The position numbers and the translations under genes were made by a program. Source: Omphiscola glabra (lineage: Eukaryota > Mollusca > Gastropoda > Lymnaeidae). From it: 64,000 nt of DNA. Every line of letters begins with the position of its first letter. Positions within the stretch are counted from its first letter, which is position 1. The notes beneath the pieces are model-generated. The model was given only the letters and a program-made list of their open reading frames with translations. It had not been told where the DNA came from and did not search any database. The stretch spans positions 33,664,236 through 33,728,235 of the forward strand of contig OZ024799.1 in the NCBI GenBank assembly GCA_964017045.1. The letters are read 5' to 3'. Positions 11,701 through 24,005 of this stretch are shown one piece after another.

Positions 11701-12384
11701 CTCTGCTGTGCCACTTCCTCAAGCCAACATCGGTCCAAATACCAGTGAGGATGCCGTGTCTTATATGAATCCAACACAATCACTACCAACACTCTGACCC
11801 CCTTCACCTCCCCTCAACCTTAAATAATACAATAATCTTGTATTTCGGCGTGGCTCCAATGAAATTTTCCAAACAGAGCTGCGGTCGATAACACAAGACA
11901 CTCGCCCCCAGGACTTCCAGCGACGACGCTTCCTTACCGGAATCGCTGCTTGAACTTCCAGCCAACATAAACTATTTATGTTAGTCGTGTCACTCTTCGT
12001 TGACGACCTGGACTGAGCGGGGCTGCTGGGTCAGATTTGGCGTATTCGCCTCTTTTTTTTCATATGTAGGACGCCGGGAAATCGTTACAGTTTAAAATGT
12101 CGGCAATAAATCATTTAAGCTGGCGTAATTTTTAATTAGTTACGATTACGGTCCTGAGAAATCCAAAATTATGAAAAAAAAAATTTAATTTCAAATAATT
12201 TCCTGTTTCGTATTGTCTGCTCAACAAGGCATTTAGCCGAAATGACCTTTCAATTGTTCTGTCTTTTTATTTCAATCCAAAAAAATATATTGCTCCACTA
12301 TCTATATATAGAATGATTTGGTGAAATTTAGGACCATTCCGACTCGATTTTCTGATTCTTGTTTCTTATTCTATTTTCTGAATC
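11701..12384. other. Unique sequence, nothing recognised
   Basis: No exon, repeat or RNA gene recognised. Confidence 0.45.
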
Positions 12385-12550
12385 CATTTTCCAATTTCAG
12401 CTTCCAATTCAATTTTCTCATTCCACTTTCTCTTTCCACTTTATCTTTCCACTTTCTCATTCCATTTTCCAATACCACGTTCTCATTTCACCTTCTCTCT
12501 CCAATTTATCATTCCACTTTCTCATTTCAATTTCTCATTCTACTTTCGAT
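12385..12550. repeat. Degenerate pyrimidine-rich tandem repeat
   Basis: Imperfect copies of TTCTCATTCCACTTTCT and CAATTTCTCATTC. The overlapping open frames here are by-products of the composition. Confidence 0.75.
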
Positions 12551-13389
12551 AGAAAAATACCATCGTTTTGACTTTCTCTCAGGCAAACACAAGGTGTTGA
12601 CTTTAATGGTGTCACTTCTCATTGGCTACTGGTCAAAGTAGCCGACACCAAAGGAAGTGTCTTTGAGTCTTGCCCCATGACACATTGAAGGTACTGTAGT
12701 GACGAGCTAGCGCAAATAGACTCACTCCAGCGGCGTGCTGCCAGAGACGTGTATAATGGGTTCTTGGAGTGACAACTATTGGGTTAGTGGATGGCTAGAA
12801 ATGTCCGACAGAAACCATTGGCCCTCTTGAGTGGATTTCACAGGGCAAGCTACTTGGGGTTGTGAAAGGCAGTGGTCCCCGGCTCGTGGCTGTATTCCCG
12901 CACTCGGTGTTTTTAAATAAGGTTATCGTTATATATTGGTGTTGCAGTATCAACTGCTCCATAATGTTATAGCTCATCTAAACAATGTCACATTTCTAAG
13001 TAAACCTTATCCGGGGTCGGATTTTGATTTAAATAAAGTTCTTTTACGCAATTTAAAAAATTGGTAGGCGATGAATTTTGCGTTTTCTGTCTCTCTCTAT
13101 CCGTCTTCCTCTCTCTCCCCTATCTCTCTTTCCACCTCCATCTCTCACCCTCTCTCTGACTAATCATCCAACAAATAAGACTCTATGTGCCTCTGCTTTA
13201 CCTCTCAAGTCTCTTCTCAGTACTTCTATGGTTGCACTAAACATGAAGGCTATACTTTCTAGCATTCTTCAGAAATTCATCAAAAAGAAGACATTTTCGA
13301 TCATTAAGATTCAAATATTTACATCGTTTCTAGCGCCCCGGGTATTCTAAGACTTTTTTAAAATACAAGAAAACTAAATTATTATCATA
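12551..13389. other. Unique sequence with a short CT-rich patch
   Basis: CT-rich at about 13088-13165. No coding structure recognised. Confidence 0.45.
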
Positions 13390-13472
13390 GAAAAACAGAC
13401 TCACACAAGCAGACCCACAGAAGCAGACTCATACAAGCAGACTCACACAAGCAGACTCATACAAGCAGACGG
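13390..13472. repeat. Minisatellite, 14-bp unit, ~5-6 copies
   Basis: Unit ACAAGCAGACTCAT or ACAAGCAGACTCAC. Confidence 0.88.
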
Positions 13473-15236
13473 CATATTCAAGCTGAGCGCGTCATTTTTG
13501 TTCACAGTTCTCTTTTTAAAAGCTGGCCTGTTAAACAACGTGTCTTAAAACGAGCCTTGACCATCTAAATGTTCTGCTGACTGGACTACAAACTCTGTGC
13601 AGTGTGAAGTTTGTCGAGTGATTTTCTTCAGGGTTCGGTCTATGTAACACGTGTAACTGTGATGAAATGATCCAATGTTTGGATTTAATGGAAATGAGAG
13701 AAACAATCTATGGAAAAAACCCGAAAAAAAACAACAAAAAAAAAAACGAACATGTCGGCAAGAAGCCTTCGTCATCGAACAAACAACAGCAAAAACAGAA
13801 TTTAAAAAAAATAACTCCTTTGTAATGTAATATCCGAGAGGACAGTAAGAGGACTTTAACGCTTTGACCGTCCTACCGGGGACAAAATGTATGATGCTAC
13901 AGTATTATACAAATTCTTTATATTAACATGGAGTTATGATAAATCCGGCTTTACAGTTTATACTCCGACTCCGACTCCACGACCCACCCCGTACATATCA
14001 GACAATAGTTTTGAATAGGAAGCCAACAAGTTTGTCCCACTAAATCACAACTACTATGCCATCTTCTTATTTGCAGCTGATGTATCGTAATCACGGAGCA
14101 CTCGGGGAGCACGCTCCGTCATCCCGCGGCAGTCAGGTGGCCAATGTTTGTCGGACCTCGGGCCCCGCCCGTAACCTGGTCAAAAATGAATATTATCTAC
14201 GGGTAGTTGTTACGATTTCAGGCAGTAACAATAAAGTATGGGATTCAGTACACATGTTAATGGTATACATTGCTTTAAATCGTTTTTGTATGGTTGGCAT
14301 GGACAGAATACGTTAGCAATATGAAGCCTTAAAATGAACGGCACATCGTCCCTACTTTACGGCGGGGCGTGCTGAGGTGGGGTTAAAGTATTATATCGGT
14401 TAAAGTTTGGGTAGAGGTGGTGGAAATGGAGAAAAGGTGGGGTAGACACGCGGTAGTGATGGGCTTCGTGTGGCTTGGGGTGGAGTAGACAGTACTTGAT
14501 GGTGTGGGGAAGGTGGAGATAAGTCATGTGTATGGGGTTGTGTAGTCCATAGGAATGGGGTTAAGAAGAATTCGTAACTAGATTATTTTTTGTCGTTTAT
14601 AGAACTTAATTTTTAAAGGAAATACAAATTAGATGGGACCAGTTTCAATTGAAATAAAGATCGATATTTTAATTTGATAAAGACGAAATTTTTTTTTGTT
14701 TCATTTAGATTTCGGTATTTTTAATATGATGGCAGATAACAAGATTCTAATTATTTTTTTTAAAGCCCATTATTTTCTAAAATGTATAAAATACCGTGTA
14801 CGGTAAAATTATTGGAAGATGTACACTGGACCCTCAATAATTGTCATTAATACAATCCAGAGGGGAGTATGAATCTCAAGAACGACGAATATGAAACACA
14901 TTTTCCCAATAGGAATTAACTATAAATGGTATCATCCGTTCCCAGCCCCCATTCTTTAAAAAACAAGAAAAAACCTCGCTGGGTAAAATGTAAACAAATT
15001 AAACAAGGGACTCAACTCTAAAATTAACCAAGAAAAGAAAATCTAAAATGAAATACCACCAAAAAAAAATACACAAACAAACAACAACAAAAAATGGTTG
15101 TTTCCAGAACTCGATGATCAGATAAGTCTTTAAGTAAATAGCTGCAAAACCTGGTAAATATTGAAAAGAAATAAAATGGTGAACGTGCGAGCACTTTACA
15201 TCACTATCCGACACTGACTCACGTGGAAGGGGGAAC
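13473..15236. other. Longest stretch without an array; nothing recognised
   Basis: About 1.7 kb of mostly unique sequence. 14380-14570 is G-rich with GGTGGGGTAGA-like motifs. An 86-codon frame at 14056-14316 has no recognisable domain. No convincing exon, RNA gene or transposon was seen. Confidence 0.45.
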
Positions 15237-15237
15237 G

Positions 15238-15535
15238 AATATCAACATGGACGAATATCGACAATTGACGAATATCGACATGGACGAATATCGACAAGGA
15301 CGAATATTGACATGGACGAATATTGACATGGACGAATATTGACATGGACGAATATCGACATGGACGAATATCGACGTGGACGAATATCGACTTTGACGAA
15401 TATCGACATGGACGAATATCGACATGGACGAATATCGACATGGACGAATATCGACATGGACGAACATCGACATGGACGAATATCGACATGGACGAACATC
15501 GACATGGACGAATATCGACATGGACGAATATTGTG
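15238..15535. repeat. Minisatellite, 16-bp unit, ~18 copies
   Basis: Unit CGAATATCGACATGGA with few variants (ATTGACATGG, ATCGACGTGG, ACATCG). The unit is not a multiple of three, but it reads open in all three phases because it lacks stops. Confidence 0.96.
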
Positions 15536-15872
15536 TGTCCAATGAATGTCCCCTTACCATTTTCTCTAATATCTTGTTTGGTATAGAAGACCCTTTCTAA
15601 ATTTTGAGGCCCCTCTGCACAAATTTGGACCCTATATTTACAACATTATCTCTATTTTGATGTATTTTAATGTAAGATTCAACGCTGGTTTGAGGACCAC
15701 TTTTTATTGCCCCCAAAAATAATCGTCTGCGGAAAACAAATTATAACGTCAGCCCGTAAACAAAGTGTGATACGTTGTAATGTGATACGAAGTCATGTTA
15801 TACGATGTAAGGTGATTCTGTGTAACGTAATACTATGTTGTTTTAAAAGAAAGGAACACGTACACATACACA
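15536..15872. other. Unique sequence with a weak repeat
   Basis: 15760-15840 contains loose repeats of TGTGATACG and TGTAATG. Nothing coding recognised. Confidence 0.45.
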
Positions 15873-16434
15873 AATCGTATCATTACTTCAACATGTAATA
15901 ACTGCTTCATCGGCCCGTATCATTACTTCAACATGTAATAACTGCTTCATCGGCCCGTATCATTACTTCAACATGTAACAACTGCTTCATCGGCCCGTAT
16001 CATTACTTCAACATGTAACAACTGCTTCATCGGCCCGTATCATTACTTCAACATGTAACAACTGCTTCATCGGCCCGTATCATTACTTCAACATATAATA
16101 ACTACTTCATCGGCCCGTATCATTACTTCAACATGTAACAACTGCTTCATCGGCCCGTATCATTACTTCAACATGTAACAACTGCTTCATCGGCCCGTAT
16201 CATTACTTCAACATGTAACAACTGCTTCATCGGCCCGTATCATTACTTCAACATGTAATAACTGCTTCATCGGCCCGTATCATTACTTCAACATGTAACA
16301 ACTGCTTCATCGGCCCGTATCATTACTTCAACATGTAATAACTGCTTCATCGGCCCGTATCATTACTTCAACATGTAACAACTGCTTCATCGGCCCGTAT
16401 CATTACTTCAACATATAATAACTACTTCATCGGC
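15873..16434. repeat. Minisatellite, 40-bp unit, ~14 copies
   Basis: Every unit contains CGTATCATTACTTCAACATG and TAACAACTGCTTCATCGGCC. Copies are almost identical. A distinct variant (ACATATAATAACTACTTC) appears in the sixth unit and again in the last, which points to a recent block duplication or gene conversion. Confidence 0.98.
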
Positions 16435-16627
16435 CCCAACCAATTATGTAAATGTACTTTAACGGCCTCTTAAATACCAGCGCTGTGACAAAGTAATCTG
16501 ATTGATCAAGGGAAAATGATTTCACAAATCCATTCTCCAGGGGAGTGTATGGCATTGATTTAATGGTTGGGTTAACAACGTTAAGGAGAGAGAGGGGTGG
16601 TGATGGAAGGGGGGTTGGGGGGTTTAC

Positions 16628-16806
16628 ACCCTCACAACATACGCGTTTACACTCACACAACATACGCGTTTACACCCACACAACATACGCGTCTACACTC
16701 ACACAACATACGCGTTTACACTCACACAACATACGCGTTTACACTCACACAACATACGCGTTTACACTCACACAACATACGCGTTTCACCCACACAACAT
16801 ACGCCT
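16628..16806. repeat. Minisatellite, 23-bp unit, ~8 copies
   Basis: Units contain TACACTCACACAACATACGC followed by GTT. Nearly homogeneous. Confidence 0.94.
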
Positions 16807-17119
16807 GCTTAGCTTTTATTAAAGGCTACACGTTACCAGATGATGTTGCCGGAGTGTGTGAGTGACTGGTATTGGTTACTGCAATGTCAAACAGAAACGG
16901 TTTGTTGTTTGGGTTGCAACTGCAAGGTTTTTGTTAAGACTTGATTGACATTTAACGGAATGATAGATGTGTGGGTACGGTGTGGCATTCAGAAAGAAAG
17001 AAATAGAGGAGTGGTTCTCAAGCAAATGTTATCTTTTTTTTTTTTCACACTTTTTTTTCTTACCGTTCACAATTCAAAATTCTTAAGTAAAATGCCATGT
17101 CTATATTGAACTTATTCGT
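16807..17119. other. Unique sequence, nothing recognised
   Basis: No gene or repeat recognised. Confidence 0.4.
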
Positions 17120-17127
17120 TCCTAGGG

Positions 17128-17313
17128 CAGTGGCGTAGCGAGCTTAACTCGCGCCCGGGGCACAATACCTTTTTATCGCCCCCCAATACCTTTTTATCGC
17201 CCCCCCCTATTCGAAAACCATACAATATTATAGTAAAATATACCATTTGGCGCCCCTTTGTGAGTAGCGCCCGGGGCATGATGCCCCCCTTGCCCCCCCT
17301 CACTACGCCACTG
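17128..17313. mobile_element. hAT MITE with perfect 8-bp target duplication
   Basis: The 186-bp element has inverted ends CAGTGGCGTAGCGAG and CTCACTACGCCACTG. The flanking octamer TCCTAGGG is identical at 17120-17127 and 17314-17321. Inside, ATACCTTTTTATCGCCCCCC occurs as an imperfect tandem pair. CAGNGG ends with 8-bp duplications are diagnostic of hAT transposons. Non-coding and internally deleted. Confidence 0.95.
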
Positions 17314-17321
17314 TCCTAGGG

Positions 17322-17559
17322 TCCCAGCGTAGGAAATCTATATATTTTCTGTGATAAGTGATTGACACGGCCTGCGAATAACTTTTGACACTAATCCGAG
17401 TCATTTTTAATCGGTTCTGATTGGAGTGTTTTAAAAACGCTCTTCATTCTTGTTTAGGTAAAGGCTTTTGTCAAGACACAATAAGTTTATAGCCTTCTAA
17501 GCACGATACTGAGTTCAGCTAATGAATATAGGATTTTAATATATAAAATAAAATACCAG
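17322..17559. other. Unique sequence, nothing recognised
   Basis: No gene or repeat recognised. Confidence 0.4.
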
Positions 17560-17775
17560 TGAATGGGTTATCAGCTAGTGACTGGGTATATCAGCCAGTG
17601 ACTGGGTATGTCAGCCAGTGACTTGGTTATCAGCTAGTGACTGGGTATATCAGCCAGTGACTGGGTTATCAGCTAGTTACTCGCTATATCAGCCAGTGAC
17701 TGGGTTATCAGCCAGTGACTGGGTATATCAGCCAGTGACTGGGTATATCAGCTAGTGACTGGGTATATCAACTAG
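17560..17775. repeat. Minisatellite, 20-21-bp unit, ~10 copies
   Basis: Unit CAGCCAGTGACTGGGTATAT with a CTAG variant and units lacking the second TA. Confidence 0.92.
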
Positions 17776-17867
17776 TTGGGGATAAAAATAAAGCACAAAA
17801 TGACTTTCATAAAATCGAAATATATCAGTCAAAAAAATAAGAAAGATAACAGGCACATTATTGGACA

Positions 17868-17925
17868 TGGCGTGTCTGATGGTGTGTCTGATGGTGTGTC
17901 TGATTGTGTGTCTGATGGTGTGTTT
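17868..17925. repeat. Short tandem repeat, 12-bp unit, ~5 copies
   Basis: GTGTCTGATGGT in tandem. Confidence 0.85.
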
Positions 17926-18710
17926 GATTTTACTTGGCTGCTTTTATCCTCGTTATAACGATTTGTGTTAAGTTGCAGAACTGATACACTATACTGAAAT
18001 AAGATATCTGGGCGTATAATAAAATAAAGTCCATCTTCAGGAAAAGCTTAGAACTGGTGTGAGTAGGAAAGCTTGTATAATTTATATCTTGAATCCAGGA
18101 CCGTGTCAGTGGGGCTGGACGAAGTGAAATCTCTAAAGGGCGCGAACATTGAAAATGCCATGTATTTCACAGAGAAAAGGGGCATCGAAACTACCTTTTC
18201 TCTTACCGGTCCGCCCCGGGAGGCACTTTTTATCTTACTATTTAAGAATGGGCGCCGTTTTCACGCTTCACCCCCGGGCGCCGATTTTCGTAGGCGTTAC
18301 CTTGTGGGTGTCTAACATTTACGATAAAATCATTTTGGAACAGTACAAACTGTTACGGAAATGAAAAAGATTTGTTATCAATAACATGACTGAAAACGTA
18401 TTTTTAAATGAGTTGGGGTTGACAAAATGACATTGCGTGATGCAGCAACGTACGCAGGAAGCGGTCGCAGCTGTTGATGACCAAGACAGTTTGCTGGACA
18501 GGAAACTCCCAAGCCTATATAACTCGGCCAACGCATGCAGGGTGTCGTCTGAATAACTCGCTTTTCCTTACGCTGCCCTGGCACCATAGCAACTGCACAA
18601 ATGAGGTTTCCCGTGTCGGAGAGTAGATTGAATTGTTTTTTTCTTTTAAATTTGGTGGGTTTTTTTAGAAACTAACAAGCTTCATTTTTTATGCAATCAG
18701 TCTTCCCATG
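17926..18710. other. Unique sequence with a GC-rich patch
   Basis: 18105-18315 is GC-rich and holds CAGTGGGGCTGGACGAAG and CCCCCGGGCGCCGATTTT, loosely like hAT MITE interiors seen elsewhere here. No matching right end was found, so I do not call an element. Confidence 0.35.
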
Positions 18711-18905
18711 TAGATGTTTCACACTTTCCATCTAGATGTTTCTCCTTTCCCATCTAGATGTTTCCTACTTCCAATCTATATGTTTCCTACTTCCAATCTA
18801 TATGTTTCCTACTTCCCATCTAGATGTTTCCTACTTCCAATCTAGATGTTTCCTACTTCCCATCTAGATGTTTCCCACTTCCCATCTATATGTTTCCCAC
18901 GATCT
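18711..18905. repeat. Minisatellite, 22-bp unit, ~9 copies
   Basis: Units combine CCATCTAGATGTTTCCTACT and TT, with TAGATG/TATATG and CCCATC/CCAATC variants. Confidence 0.92.
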
Positions 18906-19094
18906 CTTTCATGTTTTGAGGAATGTTTTCATTTGCGGCATTCGTGTGGTGTACAAGCAATTTTCAAAATGGTTATATTTAAAAATTGAAAGCAGAACTC
19001 GACAGATATTTTGTATTTCATTATCATACACTGAAATCTGGCCATAACACGAGAATAGGATTCACAAAATACGATCACGCTTGTTACTTCCGTC

Positions 19095-19330
19095 TACTTC
19101 CGAGCAGTTTGTCAGTCTACTGCCAGGCAGTTTGTCAGTCTACTGCCAGGCAGTTTGTCAGTCTACTGCCAGGCAGTTTGTCAGTCTACTGCCAGGCAGT
19201 TTGTCAGTCTACTGCCAGGCAGTTTTTCAGTCTCCTGCCAGGCAGTTTGTAAGTATACTTCAGGGCTATTTGTTAGTATACTTCCGGGTATTTTGTGAGC
19301 GTATTGCCGGGCAGGTTGTAAGTATACTTC
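19095..19330. repeat. Minisatellite, 23-bp unit, ~10 copies
   Basis: Units combine CAGTTTGTCAGTCTACTGCC and AGG. Homogeneous to about 19225, then diverged copies with AGTATACTTC up to the MITE copy at 19373. Confidence 0.93.
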
Positions 19331-19372
19331 ATGGAAGTTTATAAGTCTTGGCAGTTTTTAAGGGTTACCGGA

Positions 19373-19532
19373 ATTTTAATTGAAAGAAAATTCTTCGACG
19401 GAAAATTGATCGACGGAAATTTGAACGAAAGGAATTTTGGTCGAATCTTTTTTTTTTTCAGTTCACACGTTAAAATGTTCGTCAAATTTCTTTTTGAACG
19501 CACCATACTATATGGTCAATCAAAATAATGTT
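19373..19532. mobile_element. Fold-back MITE, copy 3 (left half only)
   Basis: Begins GGTTACCGGAATTTTAATTG and runs through the left-arm subunits (GACGGAAAATTGATCGACGG) into the centre (TTTTTGAACGCACC). It lacks the right arm. It preserves the GGTTACC terminus and lies about 40 bases from the 23-bp array. Confidence 0.82.
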
Positions 19533-20035
19533 CTGAAATGAATAAAACCGGATTCCTGTCATGTGAGAATGAAGCAAAACCCCCTTAACCCTAATGTTCA
19601 CTTCATAACACTCGACACGTACCAACACTCCATTGATTCAGTGTTTACAGCAACCACCATATTTCTGACGACCTCATCCCACGTTCTTGTAACACTTCTG
19701 TGCAAACAGCTTCACCGTCATGTTTTCCCCATGTGATCGCCCACCTATCACTAACTGTGATTACAGTTTTGACCTCATTTCACACTCTGTAGCATTCTTA
19801 ATATTATCCTACATATAAATATGTTCATTTTTGAAAGATTTCAAGTCTACACTTGATTAATGGAAATTCTAGGTTGTCATGGTTACTCTCTAGTTAGACT
19901 TAAAAGAAGTCCACTCACATTTCTTTCACAGACGCCTGAACACTTATTTTTAGCACATATGTAAAAAAATAAATAACGTTATATATGTCTACGAGGCAAT
20001 CAATTTTCACTTCAAGGATTTCAACCTATACAACC
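19533..20035. other. Unique sequence, nothing recognised
   Basis: No exon or element recognised. Confidence 0.45.
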
Positions 20036-22702
20036 CCAGACTGTATGCTGACATTGATAATGGACTGTCTGTGCTTCCACACCTACCTACCAGACTGTAT
20101 GCTGAAATTGATAATGGACTGTCTGTGCTTCCACACCTACATACCAGACTGTATGCTGACATTGATAATGGACTGTGCTTCCACACCTACATACCAGACT
20201 GTATGCTGACATTGATAATGGACTGTCTGTGCTTACACACCTACATACCAGACTGTATTCTGACATTGATAATGGACTATGCTTCCACACCTACATACCA
20301 GACTGTATGCTGACATTGATAATGGACTGTGCCGCCACACCTACATACCAGACTGTATTCTGACATTGATAATGGACTATGCTTCCACACCTACATACCA
20401 GACTGTATGCTGACATTGATAATGGACTGTCTGTGCTTACACACCTACATACCAGACTGTATTCTGACATTGATAATGGACTATGCTTCCACACCTACAT
20501 ACCAGACTGTAAGAGGACATTGATAATGGACTGTGCTTACACACCTACATACCAGACTGTATGCTGACATTGATAATGGACTATGCTTACAGACCTACAT
20601 ACCAGACTGTATGCTGACATTGATAATGGACTATGCTTCCACACCTACATACCAGACTGTATGCTGACATTGATAATGGACTGTGCCGCCACACCTGCAT
20701 ACCAGACTGTATGCTGACATTGATAATGGACTGTGCCGCCACACCTGCATACCAGACTGTATGAGGACATTGATAATAGACTTTGCCGCCACACCTACAT
20801 ACCAGACTGTATGAGGACATTGATAATAGACTGTGCCGCCACACCTACATACCAGACTGTATGCTGACATTGATAATAGACTGTGCCGCCACACCTGCAT
20901 ACCAGACTGTATGCTGACATTGATAATAGACTGTGCCGCCACACCTACATACCAGACTGTATGCTGACATTGATAATGGACTGTGCCGCCACACCTACAT
21001 ACCAGACTGTATGCTGACATTGATAATGGACTGTGCCGCCACACCTGCATACCAGACTGTATGCTGACATTGATAATAGACTTTGCCGCCACACCTGCAT
21101 ACCAGACTGTATGCTGACATTGATAATAGACTGTGCCGCCACACCTACATACCAGACTGTATGAGGACATTGATAATAGACTGTGCCGCCACACCTACAT
21201 ACCAGACTGTATGCTGACATTGATAATAGACTGTGCCGCCACACCTGCATACCAGACTGTATGCTGACATTGATAATAGACTGTGCCGCCACACCTACAT
21301 ACCAGACTGTAAGAGGACATTGATAATAGACTGTGCCGCCACACCTGCATACCAGACTGTAAGAGGACATTGATAATAGACTGTGCCGCCACACCTGCAT
21401 ACCAGACTGTATGCTGACATTGATAATAGACTGTGCCGCCACGCCTACATACCAGACTGTATGCTGACATTGATAATAGACTGTGCCGCCACACCTGCAT
21501 ACCAGACTGTATGCTGACATTGATAATAGACTGTGCCGCCACACCTACATACCAGACTGTATGCTGACATTGATAATGGACTGTGCCGCCACACCTACAT
21601 ACCAGACTGTATGCTGACATTGATAATGGACTGTGCCGCCACACCTGCATACCAGACTGTATGCTGACATTGATAATAGACTTTGCCGCCACACCTGCAT
21701 ACCAGACTGTATGCTGACATTGATAATAGACTGTGCCGCCACACCTACATACCAGACTGTATGAGGACATTGATAATAGACTGTGCCGCCACACCTACAT
21801 ACCAGACTGTATGCTGACATTGATAATAGACTGTGCCGCCACACCTGCATACCAGACTGTATGCTGACATTGATAATAGACTGTGCCGCCACACCTACAT
21901 ACCAGACTGTATGAGGACATTGATAATAGACTGTGCCGCCACACCTGCATACCAGACTGTATGCTGACATTGATAATAGACTGTGCCGCCACACCTACAT
22001 ACCAGACTGTATGAGGACATTGATAATAGACTGTGCCGCCACACCTGCATACCAGACTGTATGCTGACATTGATAATAGACTGTGCCGCCACACCTACAT
22101 ACCAGACTGTATGAGGACATTGATAATAGACTGTGCCGCCACACCTGCATACCAGACTGTATGCTGACATTGATAATAGACTGTGCCGCCACACCTACAT
22201 ACCAGACTGTATGAGGACATTGATAATAGACTGTGCCGCCACACCTGCATACCAGACTGTATGCTGACATTGATAATAGACTGTGCCGCCACACCTACAT
22301 ACCAGACTGTATGCTGACATTGATAATAGACTGTGCCGCCACACCTGCATACCAGACTGTATGCTGACATTGATAATGGACTGTGCCGCCACACCTACAT
22401 ACCAGACTGTAAGAGGACATTGATAATGGACTGTGCCGCCACACCTACATACCAGACTGTAAGAGGACATTGATAATAGACTGTGCCGCCACACCTACAT
22501 ACCAGACTGTATGAGGACATTGATAATAGACTGTGCCGCCACACCTACATACCAGACTGTATGAGGACATTGATAATAGACTGTGCCGCCACACCTACAT
22601 ACCAGACTGTATGAGGACATTGATAATAGACTGTGCCGCCACACCTACATACCAGACTGTATGAGGACATTGATAATGGACTGTGCCGCCACACCTACAT
22701 AC
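20036..22702. repeat. Satellite array, 50-bp unit, ~53 copies, with higher-order structure
   Basis: Each unit contains CACACCTACATACCAGACTG, TATGCTGACATTGATAAT and a variable link (GGACTGTCTGTGCTTC or AGACTGTGCCGC). The left end (to about 20640) is diverged and uses the TGCTTCC link. The centre and right are homogeneous with GTGCCGCC. Marked variants (GCAT/ACAT, ATGCTG/ATGAGG/AAGAGG, CTTTGCC) repeat with long periods: about 20821-21305 recurs at 21421-21905 (600-bp offset), and a 100-bp dimer alternates over about 21850-22300. Long minus-strand open frames are by-products. Confidence 0.98.
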
Positions 22703-23346
22703 GTCATCGCTGAGCCTCGTTTCTTTTTTTTTTTTAAATTGTAACGCCAATCAGGGGCGTAGCCAGGGATAGACCAGCGCTGTTATACTTTCAAGGACTA
22801 AATATTTCATAACCTCCGAAGAAAACTTCCCTTGACAACGTGGAACCATTTATCCCAACTACAACATAATATTTCATCCCGCCGATTCCAGGGATCCGAT
22901 TACAATACATGACGTCATCTATCTTTCATCAATTGATTTTTGTTCTTTCTTTTTTTCCCTTTTTATTTTTAAGATTAACAATAAATTAATCACGGTAATA
23001 GTCATTTCGATTTCTACGAAGTTTTAGTCCAGTCTCCCATACAGATTGTTAATATTTTTTGCCAAGCTTAGATCACGGCCGTGAATTAGTAAGTTATAAA
23101 ATATAACCCCCTTCATGAAATAGGTCATAGAGGACCCGCCAAGCCATATGCTTTACTACAATGACCAATACTGGAATCTTAAAGAAGGGGGGGGGGGGGA
23201 ACCCCTTAACACATTATGTTGAGAATATTTTTTTTTTTACACTTGGTGAAAATTGTTGAAATTCATAGACACTTAACTTAAAATAAAAAACTAGTGAACA
23301 AATCCATGAACTCATTTACTTATATGAAGTTGTGATATTTTCAATT
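22703..23346. other. Unique sequence with one hAT-like end
   Basis: CAGGGGCGTAGCCAGGG at 22753 looks like a hAT terminal sequence, but no partner end or target duplication was found. A poly-G run lies near 23187. Nothing coding. Confidence 0.4.
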
Positions 23347-23643
23347 AATGCTCCCTGTATGGCGGGAATGTGCTGCATCGCGGGAATGTGCTGCATGGCG
23401 GGAATGTACTGTATGGCGGGAATGTACTGCATCGCGGGAATGTGCTGCATCGCGGGAATGTACTGCATCGCGGGAATGTACTGCATCGCGGGAATGTACT
23501 GCATCGCGGGAATGTACTGCATCGCGGGAATGTACTGCATCGCGGGAATGTGCTGTATGGCGGGAATGTACTGTATGGCGGGAATGTACTGCATCGCGGG
23601 AATGTACTGCATCGCGGGGATGTACTGCATCGCGGGAATGTAC
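23347..23643. repeat. Minisatellite, 18-bp unit, ~16-17 copies
   Basis: Unit GGGAATGTACTGCATCGC with ATGGC and TGTGC variants. Six-codon periodicity gives several overlapping open frames on both strands (for example IAGMYC). Confidence 0.96.
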
Positions 23644-23744
23644 CATAGATTGATAGTAAAACGAATTGGTTTAAGAATGGCTTTTTTTATTTTTATAGTT
23701 TAAAAAAAAATGTGTTTTGTGTTGCTTTTCTAATATTTTCCTGT

Positions 23745-24005
23745 TTAAATCTGTGGTAAATACGTGTTTAAATCTTTGATAAATCAGTGTTTAAATTTTA
23801 AATCTTTGATAAATCAGTGTTTAAATGTTTAATAAATAAGTGTTAAAATCTTTGTTAAATTCGTGTTTAAATCTTTGATAAATCAGTATTTAAATCTTTG
23901 ATCAATCAGTGTTAAAATCTTTGATAAATTCGTGTTTAAATCTTTGATAAATCAGTATTTAAATCTTTTATCAATCAGTGTTTAAATCTTTGATATATCA
24001 GTGTT
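23745..24005. repeat. Minisatellite, ~23-bp unit, ~11 copies
   Basis: Units contain TCTTTGATAAATCAGTGTTT plus AAA. AT-rich, with several indel variants. Confidence 0.9.

Noticed and set aside
15873..16434. CRISPR array
   Set aside because: The whole 40-bp unit is conserved, with no unique spacers, and the context is eukaryotic. The same holds for the other arrays.
18105..18315. hAT MITE in the GC-rich patch
   Set aside because: The left motif CAGTGGGGCTGG is plausible, but the right side has no inverted partner and no target duplication.
20631..22494. Overlapping minus-strand frames of 99-199 codons in the 50-bp satellite
   Set aside because: They tile the array at repeat-determined spacings. 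A 50-bp unit shifts frame every copy, so these are periodic artefacts.
22753..22769. A complete hAT element starting CAGGGGCGTAGCCAGGG
   Set aside because: No right end or 8-bp duplication was found nearby; a lone end only.
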